Shown here in pieces: positions 34,615-43,584 of a stretch of DNA of 64,000 nt. Source of the stretch: Bin5 sp963662575 (GTDB lineage: Bacteria; Chloroflexota; Anaerolineae; Caldilineales; Caldilineaceae); assembly GCA_963662575.1 (NCBI GenBank), contig OY759723.1, positions 3,410,001 through 3,474,000 of the forward strand, given 5' to 3'. The translations under genes and the position numbers were made by a program. Every line of letters begins with the position of its first letter. Within the stretch, counting starts at the first letter, position 1. Under the pieces are notes generated by a model. It was not told the origin of the DNA. It searched no databases and saw only the letters and a program-made list of their open reading frames with translations.

Positions 34615-35490
34615 ATGGAAAAATGGTCTCCCACGGCCGAGCAGGCCAGACAGTATGAGCAGGACGGATACTTCATCGTTCGCAACGTCATCCCTCAGGA
34701 GACGGCCGCTGAACTGCGCGGCGTGATCAAGAACACGGTCCTGATGCCAGAGCCCGACGTGCTGGCCGACGCCGACCCGATGGATCCGATGGGCGACTCG
34801 GCCACGGCGCGGGAGGCGCGCTTCCGCAAACTGAGCAACTACTGCTTAAGTTCCCCGCTTATCTGGCTCAACGTCCACGGCGGCCCCGCGATAGCGCGCA
34901 TCGCAAGCTACTTCCTAGGCGGCGACCTCGTCCTCAAGTTCAATAGTTGCTTTCTGAAACCGGCCCGCACCGGCAGCGCAACGCCATGGCACCAGGACAA
35001 TGGTCTCTGGCGCGACGACGAAACCGAGGCCTTCAACTTCTGGATGGCGCTCGACCCGGCAACGCGAGCCAATGGCTGTTTACAGATGATGCCCGGCAGC
35101 CATAAGGGCGAGATTATCCCGCACGTACTATACCCGGACAGCATCCACGGCGAATTGCCCCGCCACCTGACCAGCGGCATCCAGGATCAGGTGCATCACA
35201 TCGAGGTGGAACCGGGCGACATCGTCTGCTGGCACAGCAGCATGTGGCACTACAGCCCGCCCAATCCCAGCGAACGGGGCCGCATTGCCATCGCCGGCGT
35301 ATACTCGAGTCCAAGCCTTATAGCCTCGAACCCCAAATGGTCTGCTCGCAACTGCCTGTGGGTGATGAAAAGCGGAGAGTTATGTGCGCATTTCCCGCCA
35401 GAGCCCTTTCCGCTCAAAGTGGAAGACCTCTACAGACACCCCCCCTGGCCCAAAGTAGAAGATCGTCTTGAGGAACAAGCTGCGGACTGA
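34615..35490 (+). CDS. Phytanoyl-CoA dioxygenase (PhyH) family protein
   Basis: 291 residues. The N-terminal helix EQDGYFIVRNVIP is characteristic. Iron ligands are His126 and Asp128 (PWHQDNGLW) and His212 (MWHYSPPNPS), with Arg221 or Arg223 for 2-oxoglutarate. PGSHKGEII matches the family beta-turn. It sits alone on the plus strand, flanked by minus-strand DUF3830 and Asp/Glu racemase-like genes. Confidence 0.9.
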   Translation: MEKWSPTAEQARQYEQDGYFIVRNVIPQETAAELRGVIKNTVLMPEPDVLADADPMDPMGDSATAREARFRKLSNYCLSSPLIWLNVHGGPAIARIASYFLGGDLVLKFNSCFLKPARTGSATPWHQDNGLWRDDETEAFNFWMALDPATRANGCLQMMPGSHKGEIIPHVLYPDSIHGELPRHLTSGIQDQVHHIEVEPGDIVCWHSSMWHYSPPNPSERGRIAIAGVYSSPSLIASNPKWSARNCLWVMKSGELCAHFPPEPFPLKVEDLYRHPPWPKVEDRLEEQAAD

Positions 35491-35527
35491 ATTGACCGCG
35501 GCGGCTCGGTCACATCTGGGATCGACT

Positions 35528-36289
35528 TCAGTTCCCGAACAGTGCGCCGCGTCCGGGCAAACGCGGCTCGACCCCCATCATCTTCAACGCCTGCCAGCCG
35601 GTCGCCTGATTCGACGTAACGACTGGTTTCCCTATCTCCTCCTCCAGGTCGCTGATGAAGTCGGCGGTCTTCTGTCCCGTGCAACTGATCAGCACCGCGT
35701 CAGCCTCCGGCACGTCTGACCGGCGCGCGGCCTCGCGAATCGTTGCCGGCGGCACAATGCCGTGGTCCTGCAGATAGTGCAGGGGATTGCTGTTCACCAC
35801 CTCAATGTCGCATTCGGCCAGAAAACTGATGAGCGCCTGGTTCACGTCTTCCATGTACGGCGAGGCAGTCGTGACTTTCCGCGCTTCCAGGGCGTGGAGC
35901 GCCTCGACGATAGCGGTGCTGGCGGTTGTGCACGGCAGCCCGGTGGCATCCTCGACCCTTTTCTTGAGCGCCTCGTCGCCGGCAACGCCCTGCACAAAGC
36001 TGGCCGTCGTGCAGTAGTAGGCGAAAACGCTCGGCTTCAGCCGCATCAATCTGGCGGCGGCGGCCTCTATGTCTCCGTTTTCCGCCAGCCAGATGCCCAG
36101 CTCCACGCTGCTGCCATCGGCCGGCTCATCCGCCCCCACCGGAAACATCGGCACATGCGTCCGTGCCGACACCATCGGTATCTGCTCCGGCAGATACTTG
36201 CGAAACTCATCGAGCATCCGGTTGATGTCGTAATCCAACCACATATCGTCCGGATAGATCGCCCCCAGCGTCTGATGATTATGCGCCAT
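35528..36289 (-). CDS. Asp/Glu racemase / maleate isomerase-like protein
   Basis: 253 residues. The duplicated alpha/beta fold has one cysteine in each half: Cys93 in YYCTTASF and Cys203 in ISCTGQKTAD, positions that match the two catalytic cysteines of maleate isomerase and Asp/Glu racemases. The C-terminus KPVVTSNQATGWQALKMMG is a typical family tail. It likely acts by Cys-based racemisation, isomerisation or decarboxylation of a dicarboxylate-type substrate. Last gene of the minus-strand run. Confidence 0.87.
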   Translation of the reverse strand: MAHNHQTLGAIYPDDMWLDYDINRMLDEFRKYLPEQIPMVSARTHVPMFPVGADEPADGSSVELGIWLAENGDIEAAAARLMRLKPSVFAYYCTTASFVQGVAGDEALKKRVEDATGLPCTTASTAIVEALHALEARKVTTASPYMEDVNQALISFLAECDIEVVNSNPLHYLQDHGIVPPATIREAARRSDVPEADAVLISCTGQKTADFISDLEEEIGKPVVTSNQATGWQALKMMGVEPRLPGRGALFGN

Positions 36290-36419
36290 CTAACTTTCCT
36301 CCTTTACCGCGCTCAGCCCTGTTAGCACATTTCTTCCAGGTCGACGAACCATCCTCACACAGTACGGCATGCTTAACGCTGTCTCCTCGATATGTGGCCA
36401 GATTCCCGTCAATGCCTGG

Positions 36420-37649
36420 TCAACCTTCCACTCCCTCTGACACAGACAGCGTCGGCGGCTGCGCGAACTCGGCATAGCGGGCCGCGATGCGGTCGGCGTC
36501 GTCACCGTCGTGAACAAAGATTCGAAATCGAAAACTGAGCGATTCGCCTCCGTGTATAGTCTTGGCATGGCGCGCAAACGGCGCCGCACACATCCAGCCA
36601 TCGTCGCGCACGTGCCATGTGTGGGGATGGTGAATGTTCTCCGGATGGCCGAGAATCGCAATCCCGTTCGTTTCGTCAGGGCTGATCGGCCCCGAATAGT
36701 CGCACCACTCCGCAGTCTGACGATGGACCCCCTCCTCGTTCAGCGCGCCGCGTGCGTTGAGGATGCGCCCTCCCCCCCGCAGCACTTCCAGCGGATGAGC
36801 CACGCGCGCTGCCAGGATGCCAAACGTAGATTGCCCAAAAGTGACCTGTTCAACCTGAGGCTGGAAAGTCAGCCCGAAGTCGATCAGTTGCTCGCCTCCG
36901 GCCAGCGGATAGACGCGCACGCGTCGGGTCTCGTTGAGCAACACATCCCCCTCATGGCTGACCCAGGCGAGCGCCATCTCCAACCGCGCGTACACCGGTC
37001 CGTCCTCTTGCCGCAGAAATCTGTTGTGCGCGATGCGGCCAATGCCAACCAGCGGCGAGTCCGTTCCGGAATAGAAGTGCAAATGCTCTGTCTCAAAGCT
37101 GACATCGTTGACATTTTCGTGCTCGATCCACAATGAACGGTGATGGTCGTGGCCGCCGCCGAAGTCGCGCGGGTGCCCAAGTCGCGTCACCGATCGCCCG
37201 CTCGGACCGCTCACAGGGTAGAAGAACGGCTTGCGATACTGCCCGCTGTAGCAGTACCCTAACAGGTTGCGATTGTCGTGACTTACAAAGACGCGGTCAT
37301 TGGCGTCCGGCAAGACCTGGACCGCCGGAAAGGGCAGGGCATTCCCGTTGCCGCGATCCGCCAGTTCGAGGTTGACGCGCCGCGGCGAACTCGCTGCGCG
37401 CGGCGCCAACCAGGTCAGCTTGATTCGACCATGCGGGTCAGGCAAAATCTCGGCCTGGGCCGGTACGCTGACAGGCTGGCCGTCCAGCAACCTCTCCTGC
37501 ATCCAGAACCCGACCTGGCGCTGCTCGATCTGCGCCGGCTCGACCCCCAACATTTCAAGACCGATCGTCGCGCTCAGCAGCGCCTCTTCTGTCGGATCCA
37601 CACCGGCTGCAGGCGCCACGTCAAGGCTCAGCAGTCGTCCTTCTCCCAT
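36420..37649 (-). CDS. DUF6807 (PmoA-like) family protein
   Basis: 409 residues. The signature HPRDFGGGHDHHRSLWIEHENVN (residues about 160-182) is the HPHHRGLW motif of DUF6807/PmoA proteins. Conserved strands follow (LNETRRVRVYPLAGGEQLIDFGLTF; NGIAILGHPENIHHPHTWHVRDDGW). Its ATG lies one base after the FAH gene stop. The family is frequent in glycan-utilisation loci of planctomycetes and Chloroflexota; its reaction is unknown. Confidence 0.8.
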   Translation of the reverse strand: MGEGRLLSLDVAPAAGVDPTEEALLSATIGLEMLGVEPAQIEQRQVGFWMQERLLDGQPVSVPAQAEILPDPHGRIKLTWLAPRAASSPRRVNLELADRGNGNALPFPAVQVLPDANDRVFVSHDNRNLLGYCYSGQYRKPFFYPVSGPSGRSVTRLGHPRDFGGGHDHHRSLWIEHENVNDVSFETEHLHFYSGTDSPLVGIGRIAHNRFLRQEDGPVYARLEMALAWVSHEGDVLLNETRRVRVYPLAGGEQLIDFGLTFQPQVEQVTFGQSTFGILAARVAHPLEVLRGGGRILNARGALNEEGVHRQTAEWCDYSGPISPDETNGIAILGHPENIHHPHTWHVRDDGWMCAAPFARHAKTIHGGESLSFRFRIFVHDGDDADRIAARYAEFAQPPTLSVSEGVEG

Positions 37650-37650
37650 T

Positions 37651-38538
37651 TCAGTTGTCCGCCACGACAGGATTGCTTAAGACCCCGATCTCCTCGATTT
37701 CCAACTCAACTGTGTCTCCCGGCTTGAGGCCCGGCGGATGCACCGGCGTCCCCGTGGCGATCATGTCGCCCGGCTCTAACCGCATGTACTGGCTGATGTA
37801 TTCGATCAGTACGGGAACCTGGTACAACATCGTGTTCGTATTGGCGTGCTCGATCTCCTCGCCATTGACGCGCATCGTCATCGCCAGATTGTGTGGGTCG
37901 CTGACCGCGCCCGGCAGCACGACATGCGGCCCGATCGGCGTAAAGGTGTCGACCCCCTTGGTGTATGACCACGGACGCTGCACTTCGAAGGCAACATTTT
38001 GCAGATCACGCGCGGTCACGTCATTGAGCAGCGTGTAGCCGGCAACGTATTCATCCGCATCCGCCCGCGAAATGTGGCTGCCCTCCTTTCCAATGATGAC
38101 GGTCAACTCGATCTCCGGCTCCACCACGTTAAGTCCGCGCCGAAAGACGATCGGCTCGCCGGGTCCGATGATGGAAGAGGTCGGCTTGAAGAAGAGCGGC
38201 GGCTCATCCGGATCTTCCTCACCGGGATGGGAATAGTTTCCACCCAGTGCGATCAGCTTGCCAGGCTGTGGAATCGGCGTGCGCAACGTGGGATCCGTGA
38301 CTGTGAAGGCGCCATTCAGATGATGCTCATAGACAAACATCATCGTAGACTGAAATGTCTCTGCGTTAAACAGGCCAGCCTTCATCAATGCAACCATGTC
38401 AGTGATCAGTTGCGGGCTTTCGTCGCCGTGCTGGATCAACTGTTGCGCTTGGTACGCGCGCGAAAAATCCAGCATCCCGAAGTCGGTTACAATGCCAATG
38501 TGGTTGTGGTCATCATGTGCAAACAGGGCGATTCTCAT
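37651..38538 (-). CDS. Fumarylacetoacetate hydrolase (FAH) family protein
   Basis: 295 residues. Metal-ligand motif EPEIELTVIIG (Glu142, Glu144) and the later Asp in LLNDVTARD (Asp173) identify the FAH fold; KLIALGGNYSHPGEE and PPLFFKPTSSII are typical. Members hydrolyse or decarboxylate 2-oxo acids such as 2,4-diketo-3-deoxy sugar acids and acylpyruvates. GGAGG precedes the ATG. It is followed by DUF6807 with one base between them. Confidence 0.92.
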   Translation of the reverse strand: MRIALFAHDDHNHIGIVTDFGMLDFSRAYQAQQLIQHGDESPQLITDMVALMKAGLFNAETFQSTMMFVYEHHLNGAFTVTDPTLRTPIPQPGKLIALGGNYSHPGEEDPDEPPLFFKPTSSIIGPGEPIVFRRGLNVVEPEIELTVIIGKEGSHISRADADEYVAGYTLLNDVTARDLQNVAFEVQRPWSYTKGVDTFTPIGPHVVLPGAVSDPHNLAMTMRVNGEEIEHANTNTMLYQVPVLIEYISQYMRLEPGDMIATGTPVHPPGLKPGDTVELEIEEIGVLSNPVVADN

Positions 38539-38673
38539 GGATACAAGCCTCCGGAATCCTGTGGTGAACTGTCCTTTGTACTGTCAATATATACTGTCAT
38601 TCGACTCCAAGCAGCGCCGTCTCTGCCTGTCAGATAAATTTGCTTCCTGAGCCGGGAAACCGCGTCCACGCAC

Positions 38674-39093
38674 CTACAGTTGGACGCCGTCCCACTCATC
38701 TTTGCGTTCGGTGATGTCCAGGATGTTGCCGTCGGGGTCCGTCGTCTTCAGCGATCCTTCCGGCACATGGTCATAGTTGAACTCCCTCTCCACCTTCACG
38801 TCCTCGACCAGAATCTCCGCCCCCTCGGCACGCAACAGGTGATAGGTTTCCTCCAGATTGTCGACGATAAAACCCAGGTGAATGTATTCGCCTTCATGCG
38901 CAATGGGCGGCCTCTCCTCGCCTACGTATTGGATGAGCGTCATATTGACCGAGCCGTCCGAAAGATAGCACCCCGGCGGGTAGTTCTCATCATACACGTA
39001 GCGCAAAAACCTGAGCCCCAGAATCTTCTCGTAAAACGCCCGCGACCTTTCCAGGTCCTTTGTTCTCAATGCCACATGGCGCAGAAAAGCCAT
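38674..39093 (-). CDS. VOC-family (glyoxalase/bleomycin-resistance fold) protein
   Basis: 139 residues. Paired beta-alpha-beta-beta-beta modules: FLRHVALRTKDLERSRAFYEKILGL at the N-terminus, IHLGFIVDNLEETYHLLRAEG in the middle, and DPDGNILDITE at the C-terminus supply the usual metal ligands (His6, a second His, Glu). It may be a lyase, epimerase or dioxygenase. AAAGGAG precedes the start, 15 bases after the Gfo/Idh/MocA gene. Confidence 0.87.
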   Translation of the reverse strand: MAFLRHVALRTKDLERSRAFYEKILGLRFLRYVYDENYPPGCYLSDGSVNMTLIQYVGEERPPIAHEGEYIHLGFIVDNLEETYHLLRAEGAEILVEDVKVEREFNYDHVPEGSLKTTDPDGNILDITERKDEWDGVQL

Positions 39094-39108
39094 ATCCTTA
39101 CTCCTTTC

Positions 39109-40164
39109 CTAGGTCCATGCCTTGATGCCGCGTCCCCAGATCTTGGGCAATTCCCCGCTCTCCAGCATCATGTCCAAGGGCGACTCCTGTGTGTCAAAAG
39201 GAAATTGAATCCGTACGCCCCCTTGCCGCCGCGACTCATACGCCGCCATCGTCATTGACAGCGCCAGCCGGCCCGCGCGTCCGTCGGAGATCGATCTGCG
39301 GTTTTCATCAAGGCCGGCCACAACCTCGCCTATCGCAGCCTCCCACGGTTCATTTTCCTGCGTCGGAATCGGTGTGCCATCGCGGAACTCGGTTTCACCG
39401 GGCTGATCGTGTGTCCAGTAGCGTACCTGCGGCAGCCAGCCGTTACCGGCCTTTGCCTCGATACGTCCCTCAGTTCCCTCCCAGACAAAGCCTTCATACC
39501 GGTAATTCGTATAGCCGCCGTAAGTCAGCTTGCCCCGCACGCCGTTGGCAAAGCCCACCAGGGCAAACAGGTCCTCTCTCTCCCGGTTGCGCTCGACATC
39601 GCGCTCCAGATGGGCGAACACCCACTCAGGTTCGCCGCCGAACATGCAAAGCGTGTCGAAGCTGTGTGTTGCGTTGTGCGTCAGCTCGCCCAGATCGCCG
39701 ATAGCTCGCACCTCTACGCTGAGCAACTCTCCAATCGCGCCCTGCTCGATCCGCTCTTTGATACGCACGTAGTTCGCTTCGAACCGCATCGTGTGATCCA
39801 CTGTCAGCTTGACACCTGCCCGCTCACAGGCCCCAACCATTCGGTCGGCCTCGGCCAAGTTCATCGCCATCGGCTTTTCGCAGAAGATGGCGCGCACGCC
39901 CGCCTCCGCTGCGGCCAGAGTCGGTTCAAAGTGCTGATGGTTACGCGTGCAGACGCTGAGGATGTCCAGCTTCTCCTGGGCGAGCATTTCGGCGTAGTCG
40001 GTGTATCTCCCCTCCACGCCCCACTCTTCCCCGAACGTCTCCAACGCCTCCGGCACAATGTCGGCCGCCGCCACCAGTTCTACGCCCCCGGTGGCCCGGT
40101 AGCCGCCGGCGTGAACGCGTGCGATGTGGCCGCAACCGACGATCCCTGCCCTGTAATCGGACAT
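39109..40164 (-). CDS. Gfo/Idh/MocA family oxidoreductase
   Basis: 351 residues with the canonical Rossmann start YRAGIVGCGHIARVH (GCGHIA, residues 10-15), the cofactor-lysine motif RAIFCEKPMAMNLAEAD (Glu96-Lys97-Pro98), and THSFDTLCMFGG at the active-site histidine. The C-terminal domain GTEGRIEAKAGNGW follows. Fourth complete family member in the window and the only one on this strand. Confidence 0.92.
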   Translation of the reverse strand: MSDYRAGIVGCGHIARVHAGGYRATGGVELVAAADIVPEALETFGEEWGVEGRYTDYAEMLAQEKLDILSVCTRNHQHFEPTLAAAEAGVRAIFCEKPMAMNLAEADRMVGACERAGVKLTVDHTMRFEANYVRIKERIEQGAIGELLSVEVRAIGDLGELTHNATHSFDTLCMFGGEPEWVFAHLERDVERNREREDLFALVGFANGVRGKLTYGGYTNYRYEGFVWEGTEGRIEAKAGNGWLPQVRYWTHDQPGETEFRDGTPIPTQENEPWEAAIGEVVAGLDENRRSISDGRAGRLALSMTMAAYESRRQGGVRIQFPFDTQESPLDMMLESGELPKIWGRGIKAWT

Positions 40165-40227
40165 TTATGTCTCTGCGCGACGTTGCTTCATTGAAAATGG
40201 CACTCCCCCCGCGCGGCCAGCCGCACG

Positions 40228-41295
40228 TTACACGGTTATCTGTCTCCGATATATTGAAATCGCCTCCTGCTCGCGGAAGCCCAAATTTTCGTATAGCGGC
40301 AAGGCTTTGAAATTCAGACTATCCATATCCAGTTCGACTCGTTCGAACCCGTTTTCCCGCAGCCGGCCCATTGCCTCAAGCATCAGACAGTACCCCAGGC
40401 CTCTGCGTCTGAACTCTGGATGAACGCCAAGAATGTGGAGATGCGCGAGGCCCTTTTCCCTGGGATTGAGACTGGGTGCGCAATGGCAGATGCCGGCGAA
40501 AATCCCGCCCGCCTCGGCCACAACGCTGATCTCCTTGCGGAAACGGGGCGAGGTGGCGTGTCGGGCCCAACTCTCGTCCGAATACGAAAAACCGCCCCAA
40601 TGGTCGGAAAACGAAGCGTTGAAAGCCGCAATCCAGGCCGGCGCATCCCCCGACCGGTAAGTCCGCAGCGATATTCCCTCAGGAACGCGCTCTTTCGACG
40701 CAAAGGCCGTAGGCGCGGTTCCCAGATCGCAGGCCATGATCACGAACGTCCGGACCGCCTGGAAACCGGTTCTGCTCAGCCCAGCCTTGATGTCCCCGTC
40801 CTCACGCAATCCTCGCGCTTCGACACTGCACATTGCAGGGGCACCACCCGTCCCCGACGCGGCGCCGTCATCGATTGCCCGGCGCGTCCCCTTCGCCGCC
40901 AGATGTCGGATGCGGTCCAGGCCAGTCTGAACTATCCCGTCGGGTGCTACTGTCTCCCGCTTCCCAGGATCCACCACCCAGTCGAGCATCCACTGCTTTT
41001 CGGAGCCGGCCGGGTAGACAGTCACGCAGGCATCGACGGCAGCGCCCTCTGCAGCTAGAAGGACCAGCCGCTCGACCTCTGCCAAGCGGCTGCCGAGTCG
41101 ACTGCACACCTCAGCGCGGGTCAAGCCGCGCTCAAGCCCGAGAGGGTAGCGCGGCGCGAACGCAAACAGCGGCAGTTCGTCTGCCGCATCCGGGGCCAGC
41201 GCGCGAGCCACGCCGTCGTGGGAGTCGGCTCGCGCGAACAGGCCGCCCAGGGCTGGCAGGTCGCGGGCGCCGTACTCGCGAAAGCGGCCCTTCAC
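40228..41295 (-). CDS. Tandem GNAT-type N-acetyltransferase
   Basis: 355 residues from GTG 41295, which overlaps the racemase-like stop (GTGA) and has AGGAG 7 bases upstream; a longer in-frame start has no site. The C-terminal half (about 200-355) is a clear GNAT fold with the acetyl-CoA loop HPEFRRRGLGYCLMLEAM and DSLNFKALPLYENLGFREQ. The N-terminal half shows a degenerate version (RFREYGARDLPALGGLFARA). Acceptor unknown. The translational overlap suggests linked expression with the racemase-like protein. Confidence 0.85.
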   Translation of the reverse strand: MKGRFREYGARDLPALGGLFARADSHDGVARALAPDAADELPLFAFAPRYPLGLERGLTRAEVCSRLGSRLAEVERLVLLAAEGAAVDACVTVYPAGSEKQWMLDWVVDPGKRETVAPDGIVQTGLDRIRHLAAKGTRRAIDDGAASGTGGAPAMCSVEARGLREDGDIKAGLSRTGFQAVRTFVIMACDLGTAPTAFASKERVPEGISLRTYRSGDAPAWIAAFNASFSDHWGGFSYSDESWARHATSPRFRKEISVVAEAGGIFAGICHCAPSLNPREKGLAHLHILGVHPEFRRRGLGYCLMLEAMGRLRENGFERVELDMDSLNFKALPLYENLGFREQEAISIYRRQITV

Positions 41296-42029
41296 TCCCG
41301 TTCTCCTACCGGGTCCCCGGCAAATGCAAACAGTTGGCCAAAACCTCTTTGCCTCTGGGCTCGTCCTCCCAGCCGCAGCGCCTGCCACATCGTAACCTGG
41401 TTAGCCGTCAGGACCGGCTTGCCGATTGCGTCATCCAATTCAGATAGGAACGCTGTCGTATGCAGTGCCGTGTCAGGGATGAGAAGGGCTTCGGCGTCGG
41501 CGTGGTCGTTAGCCCGAACGAACTCGAGCACCTGCTCTCTCCCCACATCGCCGACTTCGACTGCAGTCCAGATGCCAAGGCTTTCCAGCTGCACGACTTG
41601 GGTTCCGCCCTGGCCAAGAAAGGCGACGAATTCTGCTGCCAAGTCCTGGGGGTAGGTGGCGGCAACGGCTACACGCTTGATTTTCAGAGTCCGCAGTGCG
41701 GCTGCGAATGCGAGCGAAGTGCTGGAGGCGGGAACGCCTAGGTGGTTGCTGATCTGCCGCGCTTGCCTTTCGGCCCCGGTCAGGCCATAGACAAAACTGC
41801 CGCTGGTACAGGCCCACATGCAGACATCCACGCCGCGCGACTCAAGTTCTGCCACACCGGGGCGCAAATGGTCCCAATCGCCGGTGCGCAGGCAGTCCTC
41901 GACCGTATGGAGATCGACCGCATCAGTGTGGACGACGGCGACCTCCACCGGCGGCTCCAGCCTCGCCGCCATGTTGGGGTAATCGTCTTCAGCCGAGTGC
42001 AATGGATAGAGGATGCCGATGCGTAGCAT
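41292..42029 (-). CDS. Asp/Glu racemase / maleate isomerase-like protein, second copy
   Basis: 245 residues from ATG 42029 (a longer frame to 42149 overlaps the aminotransferase gene). It shares the fold and tail (KPVLTANQVTMWQALRLGG) with the 35528 product. The first catalytic Cys is present (Cys74, WACTSGSF), but the second position reads ALLIPDTALH, so Asp186 replaces Cys. It may be a one-cysteine decarboxylase-type or inactive member. Confidence 0.83.
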   Translation of the reverse strand: MLRIGILYPLHSAEDDYPNMAARLEPPVEVAVVHTDAVDLHTVEDCLRTGDWDHLRPGVAELESRGVDVCMWACTSGSFVYGLTGAERQARQISNHLGVPASSTSLAFAAALRTLKIKRVAVAATYPQDLAAEFVAFLGQGGTQVVQLESLGIWTAVEVGDVGREQVLEFVRANDHADAEALLIPDTALHTTAFLSELDDAIGKPVLTANQVTMWQALRLGGRAQRQRGFGQLFAFAGDPVGERE

Positions 42030-42090
42030 TGCAGACACCAGTTGTCTGTGGTCGTTGCTGTTCGCCGGCGGTGTTGGACGCTCTACTCTT

Positions 42091-43491
42091 CTACAGCCCA
42101 GCCTCCACCGAGGAGAGACTCTCGTTGAGCGCCTCGATGGCGCAGTCAAGCTGTTCTTTCGTGATGACTAGCGGGGGCGACATTTTGAGGACGTTGTGAT
42201 AGGAGCCGCCGTAGTTGGTGGCGATGACGCCCCGCTGCAGAAGGCCGTCAACGACGCGGGCGCCTTCTTCGGTGGCCGGTTCACGGGTCGCTCGATCTCT
42301 GACAAATTCGACACCGACCATCATGCCGACGCCGCGCACTTCGCCGATCAGGTGGTGTTCCTGCTGGAGTTCCTCCAGCCGTGACTTGAAGTAGTCACCC
42401 AGTTCGGCGCCGCGTTGCACCAGGTTCTTCTCTTCGATTTCCGCCAGCGATGCCAAGGCTGCCGCGCAGCCAACCGGGTTACCCAGGAAGGTACTGGTAT
42501 GCATCATCGGGCCCCAGGCCGCCGCGACTTCTTCGGACATTATCGTGGCCGAAATTGGGAAGCCGCTGGCCAAGCCCTTGCCTACGACCATGATGTCGGG
42601 CACTACATCGTAGTAGTCCATGCCGAACCAGTGGCCGGTGCGACCGAAGCCGGTAATGATTTCATCGGCGATCAGCAGGATGCCGTGCTCGTCACAAAGT
42701 TGGCGCACCTTCTGCACGAACTTCCGCGGCGGCACAATCCAGCCGCCGTGTCCCTGGATCGGCTCCATGATAATGGCGGCCACGTCGGCCACGCCGGAAT
42801 CCGGCATGGTCAGCACATGCTCAAGATATCCGCCATCGCAGAAGTAACAGTCGTCATCGTCGGAATGGGTTGGGCAGCGATAGGGATAGGCGTAGGGCAC
42901 GTGTGTGGTATCGGCCAGCATGTTCTGGAACGGACCACGGTAGTAGTTTTGTGATGAGACAGACAGCGCGCCGGTCGTTTTGCCATGGAAGCCGCCCTGG
43001 AAGGCGATGATCTTGTGGCGGCCCGTGAAAATACGGGCAGTCTTGAGCGCGGTTTCGACCGCTTCAGCGCCGGTGTTGGCGATGTGGGAGACCGATAGCT
43101 CGCCCGGCGCACGATCCGAAAGTTTTTCGGCCAGCTCGACCCGATGGCGGTTGGGGTTGAGCCCGCCCTGGCTGTGCATCATGGTCCCCGACTGCTTGGC
43201 AATGGCCTGAACGATGCGGGGGTTGCTGTGGCCCGCCGTCGCCACGCAGAAGGCGGCCGTAAGATCGACGTATACATTGCCGTCGACATCGACTATGTTG
43301 GCGCCGCGCGTGCGTTCCCAGAAAACCGGCGTCTGGCCGCGTGGAATAACGGAGCTGGTTGGAGGTTCGACTTTGCCCAGGCGTTCGGTCAACTGCAGAG
43401 ACTGCGGTCCGGGCGGCGTTGCCACGATCGAGGGCAGGGCCGTGCCGTCCTCAAGAGCTTGCAGTTGTGGCTTCGACGAATAGCGTTGCAT
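42091..43491 (-). CDS. Class III PLP-dependent aminotransferase
   Basis: 466 residues. Family motifs: ANTGAEAVETALKTAR (139-154), FQGGFHGKT (164-172), LIADEIITGFGRTG (273-286, Asp276 contacts the PLP ring nitrogen) and MVVGKGLASGFP (301-312, Lys305 forms the Schiff base). A Cys cluster (Cys206, Cys215, Cys218) occupies an insertion. Similar to 4-aminobutyrate / 2,2-dialkylglycine-type aminotransferases. The strand and neighbours suggest amino-acid or amino-sugar catabolism; the amino donor is unknown. Confidence 0.93.
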   Translation of the reverse strand: MQRYSSKPQLQALEDGTALPSIVATPPGPQSLQLTERLGKVEPPTSSVIPRGQTPVFWERTRGANIVDVDGNVYVDLTAAFCVATAGHSNPRIVQAIAKQSGTMMHSQGGLNPNRHRVELAEKLSDRAPGELSVSHIANTGAEAVETALKTARIFTGRHKIIAFQGGFHGKTTGALSVSSQNYYRGPFQNMLADTTHVPYAYPYRCPTHSDDDDCYFCDGGYLEHVLTMPDSGVADVAAIIMEPIQGHGGWIVPPRKFVQKVRQLCDEHGILLIADEIITGFGRTGHWFGMDYYDVVPDIMVVGKGLASGFPISATIMSEEVAAAWGPMMHTSTFLGNPVGCAAALASLAEIEEKNLVQRGAELGDYFKSRLEELQQEHHLIGEVRGVGMMVGVEFVRDRATREPATEEGARVVDGLLQRGVIATNYGGSYHNVLKMSPPLVITKEQLDCAIEALNESLSSVEAGL

Positions 43492-43584
43492 TCTGATTCT
43501 CCTGTGCGGCAGTTGCTGGTTTCACGAATCCTGTGGTCTGTCGTCTCCGGACCGCTTGGACGCCGGCTGCCCGCTAGTCAAATA

